Positions 37,491-48,579 of a DNA stretch of 64,000 bases are shown here, in pieces (the first letter of the stretch is position 1; each line of letters starts with the position of its first letter). Position numbers and translations under genes: made by a program. This DNA is from Undaria pinnatifida (lineage: Eukaryota > Sar > Phaeophyceae > Laminariales > Alariaceae): assembly GCA_012845835.1 (NCBI GenBank), contig JABAKD010000021.1, positions 7,523,006 to 7,587,005 of the forward strand, in the 5' to 3' direction. The notes under the pieces were generated by a model that was given only the letters and a program-made list of their open reading frames with translations, did no database searches and had not been told where the DNA came from.

Positions 37491-38184
37491 CGGCGTTTTT
37501 CATAATGTATATTTCGAGAGTTTTGGTTTGTTAACTGCTGTCTGTGTTTGCGCACGCACACGCGATGCTGCTGCCTCCGTCGTCTATGCCACAATCCATT
37601 ACTGATAAACAGAAACTACCTCCCAAGCCCACGAACACTCTGTTATGCACTTTTTGTTCTACGCTTTTTCCACTGAATAATACTCCAGTATTACTAAGGA
37701 TGAAAAACATCAGCCTTTGCGTCACCCCGCCCCCGAAGGGGAACCTTGTAACTTCTAATACAACTTCTAATTGCTGCTGCTGTGGCCACGTGTCGACCTG
37801 AAGCGCCAGAGTGCTACATTATCTTACCATTTCGAGTGGCTCAAGTGCTAGCTGGAAGTGTCACAGCACCACACGGTGGTGGTGAAGGAAACGCTCAAGT
37901 TTCAGAGCACGGGCAACATCGCACATACTTGTTTTGCGTGCTGTATGTATTTGATTTTCGTGTGTAAAACAGCAGAAATGGGGCGATACAACGCACGCAA
38001 AACAACACAAAACGGGGCTGCTGTGATATGCGCATGTTGCATTCTAAGTTGGTTTGATTTCCCCCGCCATCTACAGACAGCAGTACGCCTTGTATCAGGT
38101 GCACTTTGCATTCTGTACCCGATACCATATGTATATGAGTGTTGGATATTGAAACCAAAAACGTTGCGGTACGATAAGGCCAAA

Positions 38185-38282
38185 ACAGCATCGATAACGA
38201 TAACGATAACGAAAACGATAATTATCGTTACCGTACCGAAAAACCCAAAACGTCGATAACGATAACGATAACGATAATGGAG
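38185..38282. repeat. GATAAC hexanucleotide array with central palindrome
   Basis: CGATAACGATAACGATAACG blocks on both sides of ACGATAATTATCGT. Confidence 0.88.
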
Positions 38283-38439
38283 GCGAAAGCAGGCGCAAAA
38301 AGCCCATGTTGGTTTTTGTGGGGGGGTCACGTCATCAACACGAGAACCCGTGAGAAGAGAACCCGGAAATACAAATCAATAATACAACACCAGCAGAAGG
38401 CTCCCAGGACCAAGTTATTCCAGGTATTGGCTACCAGGT

Positions 38440-40745
38440 ATATTGTGTGTATTGTGTACCACACCCTGGACAATAGGTTCCAGGTCAAAGGCAATCGATC
38501 GGATCCTATTCCAATAGGAGACCTATTGTTGCCCGCGATTGGTATCGATGGGTACTTTTCTTAGCCTATTGGGGCCGACGATGGGTGTCGATTGGCATCT
38601 TCAATGACCTACTATTTGGCCAATAGCCTCGTATTGTACCTGTTTATCTGAACATAATGACGCAACAAGTAGGTATCGATAGACATTTTCAGGACGGTAT
38701 TGTTTGGGCGATAGGATACTGGCGCTGAGAGACGGAACCTATGGGTTTGTCCGACAGGTATCGATATACCTTTCGCCAAACCTTTTGATTCGTAAAATAG
38801 TTACCGATAGACCTGATAGGTATCGGAACGTAGACCTTTCGCCATTTTATTGTTTCAGTGTTGAGCAAAGGCGCTCGAAGACAGCCCGTCTAGGTACAAT
38901 CAACTCTTCTAGTTCGCCATTCATCATCCACGCCGCACGGCCCTCCAGCCCAGCGGAGAATCCCCGAAAACGGCGCTGTCTATCCGCGTTGTGCCCTAAG
39001 AAGCTCAAGGTGGATGGTCTCAACAACAAGGTGGTGAACTACTTATGTGTGTTCGATGCGATGCGAAGCTCAAGCCTGCAGTGCCTTAGAGACTATTGGG
39101 CCAACAATAGATCGGCAACTATGAGGATCGATACCTATCGCGGGGCACAATAGCTCGGCTTCGGGGTCTATCGACAGGTATTGTAAGCAACATTAGGGTT
39201 AGGGCAGTGGCCACAATAGCCTATCGTGCGACCGACATGCTTGCGAAGGTGTAGAACCGGTCGCCCCGGTGGCGTATCAGGTTATCCTCGAGTCTGGTAT
39301 ACGTAAGTTTCGTGAGTTCGAATCCCCCCGAGTGCATACTCGTATAAATTCGTGGGGACTTTTTCTTGTGCACAGATTGACTTGCGGAAAGCGCGAGAGC
39401 GTGAGTTAGCAACACTCGATGAAAAATCGACGAGCAGTGGGATTGCCGAACCCTATGCGCGATAAAAATTGAAGGCAAGAACCGGGGGGAAGAAAGGGAC
39501 GACGCCTGTGACCACGGCTTGTCCAGAAGCTGGCAAGTAGAAGTGTGCAAAATATACATATATACATATATATATATCGATAGGTATCTTGGGCACCAAC
39601 ATAATTTGCAAATGACTCCCAACAGGCTATCGTTCGAGCAACACCTTTTTATCGCCACCAGTCAATACCTATTGGTTAAGGCGATAGGTGTGCGATGATA
39701 TCGATCGAAACCTATTGCTCAATGTAATAGGTTTGTAAGGATATCGATCGATGCCTATTGTCCAATTTAAGAAGTTCTCAAGGGTATCTATCGATACCTA
39801 CTGACAATTTAATTGATATATTTGCAACGGTTTCGACCGATACCTACTGCTTGTAAATGTATACCCTCGTACTGCTTAGAACATACCTATACGTGCCGTA
39901 TACCCCAAGCTATTGTTTGAATGAATATAATACCTTGGATGATAGCAATAATATGTACCTTGACCTACTTCTTGCCTTTTGTTTCAAAACAGCAGCTTCA
40001 GGATAATACCTGGTATTAAAATAAGTTTAATGAATCGATACGCTTGTGACGATTTCAATCGATATGTAAGGAAAGGGAGCACTAGATTAAAGATGTCGGG
40101 AAAGGAAATGCGAAAATATTTGGCAGAAGATACCACTGCTTTATGGCGGGATTACTCGACTTCATAGATACTACTGCTTTATGGAAGGATATCCAATTTA
40201 CATCGGAACGGCATCTACGCTATATTGTCGGAGGACAAAAAAAAAGATGATACGTATCGATATTCAATTAGTCGATATTCGATACACCAACTTGTGGACA
40301 GACCAACAGGCGTACTCAATACGTGGTAGACAACTGTACAGGGCTTTATTCATACTGCTCATAGGAATAGATATCGATCGACCATTTCACATACCTATTG
40401 GTCAAACAATAGGTATCGATCGACACTTTCACGTGCCTATTGGTGACAGTAATGTGTATCGATCGGCGGTGTGACATAACTATTGTAGGAACAATAGCCT
40501 ATTGTGCCGATTTATCAGAACCTATTGGTCGAAGAAATAGGTATCGATAGACAGATTCACACACCTATCTTAAGAACAATAGCCTATTGTACCAATTTCT
40601 CTGGACCTATTGGTCCAAGCAATGGGTACCGATCGGCAAATTTGCATACCTATCGAACGCGTCAATTAGTATCGATATGCAATACCCCAACCTATTGGCA
40701 TTCAACAGGCATATTCAATAGGCTATTGTCCGAGGTGCGTTGTGT
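38440..40745. repeat. Minisatellite of CCTATTGG / CAATAGGTATCGATCG units
   Basis: Dozens of diverged, partly self-complementary units: CACCTATTGGTC facing CAATAGGTATCGATCGAC, spaced roughly 45-60 bp. A SINE interrupts it at 39254. TACC(A/T)GGTA sites lie at 38432 and 40007. Positions 38850-39080 are a unit-poor spacer. Confidence 0.88.
39254..39552 (+). mobile_element. tRNA-derived SINE (family 1), full-length-like
   Basis: Head CGCCCCGGTGGCGTATCAGG, B box GTGAGTTCGAATCCCC, body GCGCGAGAGCGTGAGTTAGC and GGGATTGCCGAACCCTATGC, tail GACCACGGCTTGTCCAG and an A/T-rich end. It is inserted within the CAATAGG minisatellite. Confidence 0.88.
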
Positions 40746-40857
40746 ACATCGAAAATAAAAATGCACCCGATCAGTTGTACTATACTCGACTGGAAGATAT
40801 TAAACTGTTCCTCTGCGAGTATCAGGACGACAGCCCCAGCTCACTACACAATCTATA

Positions 40858-41105
40858 TTATAAAAAATGAAAATACACTCCAGCTGTGAGATCGAAGATT
40901 TCGTCGAAACTCATCTTTGCAAGCTGTGTGTGATACTCCGATCGCGCGCATTACGAGTTGTGTGCCCTCATTAAGGATATAGGTCGGCGACTCCCCTTAC
41001 AACTACAGTGTAGCTATCAGGGTCAACAGGATGATGTTAGTCAGTCTGTGCGCGGAAACTATAAAACCCGTTTCTGAGGGGGACAAATTCTGACAGCTGT
41101 GAAGG
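40858..41105 (+). repeat. Dispersed ~250-bp element (CAGCTGTGAGATCGA family), full copy
   Basis: Blocks in order: CAGCTGTGAGATCGAAGATT, TCGTCGAAACTCATCTTTGC, GATACTCCGATCGCGCG, CCTCATTAAGGATATAGGTC, GGCGACTCCCCTTA, GGGTCAACAGGATGATG, TGTGCGCGGAAACTATAAAA. No open frame. The non-coding class is unknown. Confidence 0.75.
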
Positions 41106-41220
41106 GAAATGTATCCTTTTATCAAGTGAATCTTGTAAGTCGAATAACCGGTGAGGGGGGTGGGGCGGAGTTTTGAAGGACGTGGGGGCCTGGTTTTGAT
41201 CAAAAGCGAGCGGGTTTGGA

Positions 41221-41340
41221 GGGGGGGGGGGGGGGGGGGAAAGGGGGCAATTTGCGCATGTAAGCTATAAATCCTTTCGAGGGGATAAATCTGACGGTTT
41301 TGGCACCAGTATATTATTGGGGGCGGGGGGGGGGGGGGAA
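41221..41340. repeat. Two poly-G tracts (about 19 and 16 G) in a diverged repeat
   Basis: GGGGATAAATCTGACGGTTTTGG-like blocks (41280, 41395) flank the G-runs, giving two or three copies of a unit of about 110 bp between 41040 and 41440. Confidence 0.75.
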
Positions 41341-41689
41341 GGGCGTGTGGGGCAGCTCAATATGTGCCTGGAAACTATACATTATTTTGAGGGGATAAAT
41401 GTGACGGTTTTGGAAATAATACATCAGTTTATCATGTATATCCTGGGGTAAGTCGTACAATCAGTGAGTAAAGAGAGGGTGGAGTGTTCGAGGAGGTGGG
41501 GTTGGGATGGGTTGTTATATAATGCCACACAACGTTACCGTGGTGGTATGATGCGTCGGCACTTCTATTTTACATGGCACCGGGAACCATGTTACCCACA
41601 AATGATGACACCACTATCCAGCACGAATGGTTACATAAACTCGTTTTTCTTCAAAATTTCATGTTGATCAGGCATCTCTCCTGCAATTT

Positions 41690-43420
41690 CACTTGGATTC
41701 CTGTGGGACGTCCGATGGGGCACCCAATGGGACGTACGTCCCGTAGGTATCCGACGACTCCACGGGACGTCCCACAGCAGTAGCAATGGGTCCCATGCAT
41801 TGTTCTGTAGGATTCTATGGGGTATCCCAATGGATGCGTTGATCCCATAGGTTGTTCACGTCTCATGGGACGTTCCATGGGAGTATGGGTGTCCTATCGT
41901 CTTCGACATCTTGTGGGCGTACCCCATGGCATCCCATGGGACATCCCATGAACCATTCCCATCGTATATTACGCGATACTGCATTATATAGGAAATTCCA
42001 TACGACGCCCTTGGGGACATACGACACCCCATGGGTCGTTTAAGATCCCACAGTAACTATTGTGCGGCACATCACACCTGGTAGGAAGATGCCTCGGGAC
42101 ATCCCATGCGATATATCATACCATGGGAAATCCTATGGGACATCCCAAGCGTCGACCTGTGGAATCTTCTACTTCGTGCATTCATGGGACAACGTATAGA
42201 AGATCCTATGGTATGCCGAGCATCATATGAGATGTCCCATGGAATGCCGAGCTTTCTATGGGTTGTCCAACGGTCTTTCCCGGTCGGCTGTCCCACGGAA
42301 CGTTCCGCAGTCTCTTAATCCTTACCACAGGATGTCCCATCGGGATTCAAAACATCTTATGAGCTGTCCCATCGGGATTCAAAACATCCTATGAGCTGTT
42401 CCATGAGATGCCGTCCGGATGCCGCTCGTCTCATGGGCCGTCTCATCGTACACCCCATGACCCTCCCATTGGATGGCACATATAGCTCAATTATTGTGTC
42501 CTTTGGGATGTCCATCACCCCATGCGATATATCTCACATCACATCCTATGTGATGCCTACGGGAGGTCGTTCATTCCATTGCATGTCCCATGGGACATTA
42601 CATTTCATGCCCTATATATCCGACGGGATGTGGCACGGGATCGCCCACGAGAGTTTTTTTAGCCCATATGACACCGTATAGGACATGACATCCCATGCCC
42701 ATGGGGAGCCGTTGATTCCATGGGATCCCATACATCCCGTCGGATCTTCCCATACATCCCGTCGTATGTACCCATACATAGACCGGTCGCCCTGGTGGCG
42801 TATCAGGTTATCCTCGAGCCTGGTATAGATCTGTTTCGTGAGTTCGAATTCCCCCGATTGCATACTCGTATAAATTCGTGGGGACTTTTTCTTGTGCACA
42901 AATTGACTTGCGGAAAGCGCGAGAGCGTGAGTTAGCAACACTCGATGAAAAATCGACGAGCAGTGGGATTGCTGAACCCTATGCGCGATAAAAATTGAAG
43001 GCAAGAACCGGGGGGGAGAAGGGACGACACCTGAGACCACGGCTTGTCCAGAAGCTGGGAAGTAGAAGTGTAAAAAAAAAACATCTCGTAGAATGTGCCA
43101 TGGGACTAAGAATGGGATGGCCCGGGGTGAACTATGAGAAGGCCCATGGGGTGTGGTTCATCCTGTGGGTACGGGGTAGGTACTTCCATGGGAAATCCTA
43201 TGGGACATCCATGGGACTTCCTACGGGATGCCGCATGGGACTTACGTCCTACTGGGCTTCGTATGGGACTTCCTGCAGGACTTCTTGTGGGATGTCAGAT
43301 GGGATATATCCCGTGCGACATCTTATGGGACATGCCATGGGACATCCAATGAACACCTTATTGGATGTGGCCATCCAGTAGGGTGTTGGGCTTCCCACCG
43401 GAAGTCCCAAGGTTACTGCA
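41690..43420. repeat. Minisatellite of CATGGGAC / GTCCCATG palindromic units
   Basis: Short units such as ATCCCATGGGACATCCCATG at irregular spacing. Most are NcoI-like palindromes (CCATGG). A SINE interrupts the block at 42781. Confidence 0.88.
42781..43081 (+). mobile_element. tRNA-derived SINE (family 1), full-length-like
   Basis: Nearly the same sequence as the copy at 39254 (head CGCCCTGGTGGCGTATCAGG, B box GTGAGTTCGAATTCCCC, tail GACCACGGCTTGTCCAG), ending in nine A. Insertion is into the CATGGGAC minisatellite. Confidence 0.9.
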
Positions 43421-43474
43421 GTTTGTTTGCTGTGTTACCTGCCCAATCGTGGGACGTTCCGCATTTTTTATCGC

Positions 43475-43590
43475 TCTATCGTATCGCTATCGTTCATCGA
43501 ATTATCGACATCGTTATCGAAATACCGATTTTTTTTCCGCTCGATATATATATATATATATATTTATCGAACGATATATCGAAACTTTCG
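43475..43590. repeat. TATCG-rich tract and TA dinucleotide run
   Basis: CTATCGTATCGCTATCGTTC then a TATATATATATATATATA run at 43542-43562. Confidence 0.85.
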
Positions 43591-44109
43591 GTACCATATC
43601 CAACACTACGTAATGTATCATGATGCATGTAACTTGTATGACATTATATTGGTTTACGACCACAGCCGTACGTATCGTGACATTGGTATTGCTGTATGCC
43701 GGTGTCGGCTGTATGGTCGCATCATGAGATGGATCTGAAGCACGTACGATAAGATACGTGTCTACGCGCCTACCGGGAGGTCCGCGGCATAACACTAAAG
43801 TACCACGTATAAAAATAAAGTACGTATTTCATACCAGGTACATAGAATATGGAACGTGGAACATGGAACGTGTACGTACGACGTATTCGTACCGCACACG
43901 TACCGCACTCCTACAGGAATACGAAAAGGAGCAACGAACACAAATAAATTTATTTAATCAGAACACGTTCTGTTCTGTTCCCAGTCGATCGACACAACAG
44001 CAACGACGCGAGAAGAAGGAGCACGACTAAATGGTCCGCGCACGCCCCCCGTACCCAACGTTAAGGCTCTTTCCCCCCACCAACCCCCCAACCACCCCCA
44101 AGCAACCCA

Positions 44110-44146
44110 GTTAGGTCAGGTTAGGTTAGGTTTGGTTTGGTTTGGA
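44110..44146. repeat. GGTTA / GGTTT pentanucleotide array
   Basis: GGTTAGGTTA then GGTTTGGTTTGGTTTGG. The minus strand reads ACCAA, ACCTA and ACCTG units. Too short to be a telomere tract. Confidence 0.85.
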
Positions 44147-44389
44147 TGCATCTCAGGTCATTCTTCTTTGGTCTCTCGAGAGGTCTGCGCCGCTCCGTGC
44201 CGCGCAATAGGCGCAGCTTATACATACTATGCAGTACAACACGGCAGAAAAACGAGTGTTACCAAGCCAGCGCGCAGGATAACAGACCCCCCGCTGACGA
44301 ATTCCCGATTTTTTCTCCAAACGAAGTCTTGGTGTTGTCCCCGTCAAAACAGCATTTTTTATAGTTTCCGTGCACCGGACTGCTTCGAC

Positions 44390-44610
44390 AATTTCAACAC
44401 CACACGTCTTCGCATCACCCCGTTGACACTGGTACTATTAATAGCTGGTACTATATACGTATTAATAAGGGGATTCGCCGACCTGTATCCTTCAAAGAGG
44501 AGATATACACACCCCGCAACATGCGCGATCGGAGGAGGGAGTATTGAACACAGCTTGCAAGACGAACTTCGACGAAAGTCCTCGATCTCACTGCTAGCCG
44601 CGGCGTATTT
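44390..44610 (-). repeat. Dispersed CAGCTGTGAGATCGA family, reversed copy
   Basis: GGGGATTCGCCGACCTGTATCC, split by a single change from the 50.2-kb copy, then CGCGATCGGAGGAGGGAGT and GACGAACTTCGACGAAAG. Confidence 0.65.
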
Positions 44611-44814
44611 TCAATGCTAAATAAAAACAGAGGGAGCACAGGCAAAATGGAAATGCTGGCCTTGGGAAAGCATGTTCGAGATCGAGATCCATTTTCCATA
44701 AGCAACAGCATCCATCGCTCGGCGCTTGCTCTCCCTCCGTTGTCGGCGACACTATGATCGCTTCGAAAACCGTCCGAGCGAATGGGTGTGTGTGTTATCT
44801 TGCTTGCGAGATAT

Positions 44815-45262
44815 ATCATTATAAAAATCAAAGCACACTACATACAGCTGCGAGATCGAAGATTTCGTCGAAACTCATATTTGCAACCTGTGCGCGATAC
44901 TCCGATCGCGCGCGTTACTGGGTGTGGTTCCTCATTAAGGATACCGGTCGGCGACTCCCCTTAGAACTAGCTCGTACGAGGGTTAACAGGGTGTGACGTT
45001 AATCTATCCGCGCACGGAAGCTATAGAACCCATTTTTGAGTGGGACAAAATCCGACGGCTGTGGAACGCACCAGTTTATTACATATATATATGCTCGTAC
45101 CCTGTTGATCATGACCCTGGTACAAGCTAGTTCTGAGGGGAGTCGCCGACCTATATCCTTAATGAGGACACACACCCCGTAATACGCCCGATCGGAGTAT
45201 CACACACAGCTTGCAAAGACGAATCCGACGAAATATTTTATTTACGATCTCGGTAACTGGAT
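44815..45262. repeat. Head-to-head pair of the ~250-bp dispersed element
   Basis: A plus copy (44816-45080; CTGCGAGATCGAAGATTTCG onward) faces a minus copy (45100-45260; GGGAGTCGCCGACCTATATCC, CACACAGCTTGCAAAGACG), forming a long imperfect palindrome centred near 45090. Confidence 0.75.
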
Positions 45263-45499
45263 AATATTCTAATTTTTTACGACATATATGTATATATATA
45301 TCCCTACTACGACTTCGGCGTAAACCCTACCCACCACCCACTATCAAGCTGTGTTCATGTGTTGATTGCGGGCGATCCGAAAATCAACAGCTCAGTCACT
45401 TGACGACGTCGACGGCTGATGCTATACCACCTTCATGGTTACCGGGTATGCTGATGCTACACCATTGTCATGATAACCTGGTATGATATACGGTAAGCA

Positions 45500-45540
45500 A
45501 AACCCTGGTACCTGGTACCTGGTACCTGGTAAGCAGCAGG
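45500..45540. repeat. Three overlapping TACCTGGTA sites
   Basis: CCTGGTACCTGGTACCTGG at a 7-bp step gives exact sites at 45509, 45516 and 45523. A poly-G run of about 20 follows at 45594. Confidence 0.9.
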
Positions 45541-46179
45541 CACGTTCTACGTAGTATACAGGCGGGCGAGGCAGGCGGACAGGGGGAAGAGAGGGGGGGG
45601 GGGGGGGGGGGGCTCTGCGGCTAAATGCCGGAAAATATGATATGAGCCTGTTCTACTCTCTGGTGTTGCAGTTACCATTACATAGCATACCAATGATGGT
45701 AGACCTCCGGTATGTGCAATACGCAAATGGGTCTTGAACAGGCTCGTAGCAGTCTACATGATAAACCCTGGGGGCTCAGATGGGGGGAAAAAAAATTGGC
45801 GAAAAATAGAGAATGTCACAGCAGCACAGCAGCACCGGCCAAAACCAAAGGAAGCAGCCCGAGTTGCCGGGCGGGGGTAAGGTGCATGTCCGAACCACAA
45901 CGGTAACGAGCTGTACGGTCACGCGCGTAGCATGGTGGTATTTGTATCGCGGAAAGTCTTTTAATAACATCGCACTATAGCTAGAGTCCCCTCTATAGTG
46001 CCGGTTGCCCGCTATAGTGCCTGTGAGATCGCTTGCCATAGATGTGAACAACCAGTAGTGGCAGCATGCGGAGTGGTGCCGGTTGCCTCTGTAACGCCGG
46101 GTTTTCTTCCGGCTGGCGCATACCCGCACAACAAAGGGGCCGCTACTATTTGAAAAATGAACAAATGCCCTGTGAGATC

Positions 46180-46345
46180 GACCAAAAAAAAAGGATTTTG
46201 ATCACAACTCTCTCATATTTGCAAGCTGCGTGTGATACTTCGATCGCGCGTGTTACGGGGTGTGTGTACCCTCGTGAAGGATACAGGTCGGCGACTCCCC
46301 TGCTAATGCCGAGGTCAACAGGACTACTACGTTCATCGTCTTTTT
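46180..46345 (+). repeat. Dispersed CAGCTGTGAGATCGA family, copy
   Basis: TTTGCAAGCTGCGTGTGATAC, GATCGCGCGTGTTACGGGG, CTCGTGAAGGATACAGGTCG and GGCGACTCCCCT, matching the 40858 copy. Confidence 0.65.
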
Positions 46346-46889
46346 CTTGTTGATAAACGCGAGTCCCCGAAAAGAGCACCGGCCACACAAAGCACTGCAG
46401 GGTCAGCCTAAAGCATGTACACCTCGGACATATCACGATCTCGAATTATCTAGATTTTACCATGAAAAAAGTAGATATCATCAGCCGTAGACGCATATTT
46501 TATAAAATATTCTATCGTCAGCTTTGAGTTCGACGAATTTAGAGTCGATACTCATCTTCGCAAGTTGCGCACTACGTTGGCCGTCCGTTTTTAGTAAGTT
46601 AGTAGTCAAATGAACTGAGGGTAATTTTTTCGGATACACCGCAATAAAAACGCCATCACACATGCATCTCGGTAGTGAGTGGGGACGGTAACACACAACC
46701 AAGTCGTGGTGGGGATACACATATAAGTATCACACACATTTTGCAAAGATGAGTTTTGATTTGAAAAAAAAACACCTCACAGCTGAAGTCCAATTTTATT
46801 TTCCTTTAATACATACACTACGATGTACCTTGCTTTTATAAACGTCGCGATGATATACTGTGCAGGAGATGTGCACATTAGGTCAGATC

Positions 46890-47045
46890 CAACCCAGGAA
46901 ACGTGTGCTAGATCATTCAGATCAACCGCTCTCACTCGACAACATCATCATCTATCAATAGGCCATGCATATCATAGAGACCAGGGATCTGTCTGCCCTT
47001 AAAGACACAGATCATATAGATCATTGGACCGTGGCTACGGTAAGG
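46890..47045. repeat. GATC-rich dispersed repeat
   Basis: GTCAGATCCAACCCAGGAAA, GTGCTAGATCATTCAGATC and CATATAGATCATTGGACC, as in the 13-15 kb blocks. Confidence 0.6.
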
Positions 47046-47049
47046 GGGT

Positions 47050-48140
47050 CCCTTTTTAAGGGCTTTTTGCGCAGTGGCTCGGGGTCAGGCGCGCGAGTGA
47101 CTTCCCTGTCCCTTTGCGGCCTTCAGATTTCGTGCTGGTTGAATTTTGCGATATTAATCCGAACCGCAATGGGTCGCAACGATGCGCGAAGCAAATCGCG
47201 TAACGTCTTTGGTGAGTGAGGTATAGAGTCACTCGTGCGACTGGCTCAAACACGGTAGTGATCCCTCTCCCCCCCCCCCTACCTCAGCCCATTGATGTCT
47301 CTGGAGTGGCCACACCAGAAAACAAATAAACCCATTGGCGCTGTCATCTATAAGTAAGAAAGTAGGCACAAGGTGCCGAAGTCCGTCTTACGAGCGGTTC
47401 TTGGAAGGATGCAGTTCACCCCTCATGCGACTCGCCGAACACCTCACGGTGCTTCGCACTTAGTACAGGCAATGCCTGCCTGGTTGGTGAAAACCCGACG
47501 TGCTCCGTCCCGGCATATATTAGTAGGGATGCGAGGGTCTATGGCCATACCACTACGGCCATGCACAAACTGACTACACCCCTACTTCAGCCTTGGCCAA
47601 TGATAGGGAGGTCATCTGTCTGACGCGTGAACACGACGACAAGAAAAATAAATCATGATCATAAAACACCGGGCATGGGAGCACGTGGATCGGAATCCCA
47701 GATGCCACACATGTAGAAAAAAAACAGAAAGAAAAACAAATCGAAGTGTGTGGGACTTCTGTACGAATCGAGAAAATGACCTTTTGTTGTCCCCATGTTT
47801 TTTCAAAAATGGTTGTTGTTTATATCCATTTTGTCCCTTTCCCCCCAAAATGTATGCATTTTTTTTCAACCATGCGTTTATCATTTCATACCTTTCGCCC
47901 GTTTATGCCTGTTTTGCTGGTTATGCTCCTTAACAAATCAATTTTAAGCAGAAAAAACAAAACAATCATGTCGCTTGATGCCCCTTCAAAACCGGTCCAC
48001 TTATGCCGAAAGCTGGGAGCAAAATTGATACCAGGTATAAGCTACGCTATTGGTGCGCAATCCTACGCCTCGCCCAGAGCCTGATTTCCAGGTTATTCCA
48101 AACAACAATTTTGCAAAACAAGAATGAATTCTGACGATTT
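47050..48140. other. No recognised gene
   Basis: Unique-looking sequence. Frames such as 47655-47933 lack domain or codon signal. TACCAGGTA at 48029. Confidence 0.35.
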
Positions 48141-48142
48141 GG

Positions 48143-48222
48143 GGTTAACGCCTTCGCTGTTGGAAACCCTTTTTGGGGACAAATTTACTTGAAGCTAGTA
48201 TAGGGAGGGGTTTAGGGGCTCC
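48143..48222. mobile_element. TTAA-type mini-MITE, worn copy
   Basis: TTAACGCCTTCGCTGTTGGA and GGAGGGGTTTAGGGGCTCC. The right-hand TTAA is not kept. Confidence 0.45.
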
Positions 48223-48579
48223 TCATCCAGAAAAAAAACAATGCCGAAAAGTGCTAATATCTCGATCGCAGCACGCGTCTTCAGCGTCCGTGCAACATTT
48301 TCAGCAACCGAGTTTTGAGCGTCCCCACATTAAGACACGAAAGCCTGTGGTCTCCGCTCGGTGAGTTAACACATGCCGTGAAACGCGCCGCCCTGAGGGA
48401 GGGTCACGAGGCGCAAGCCGGTACTGCCCGTGGAGGAGAAAACCCCCATGGAGCCCACGTACAAGCGCGTGCTATTCAGGAGGAAAAGCTATTAACATGT
48501 TCACACCACGGCTGTACGACCATCACCTAACCGAGCAGCCCGTGTTGCTTCTGGCGGCCGATGCTGTAAGCATCGTCCG

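Noticed and set aside
39185-39205. Telomere-like TTAGGGTTAGGG
   Set aside because: Only two units inside a minisatellite; chance is enough.
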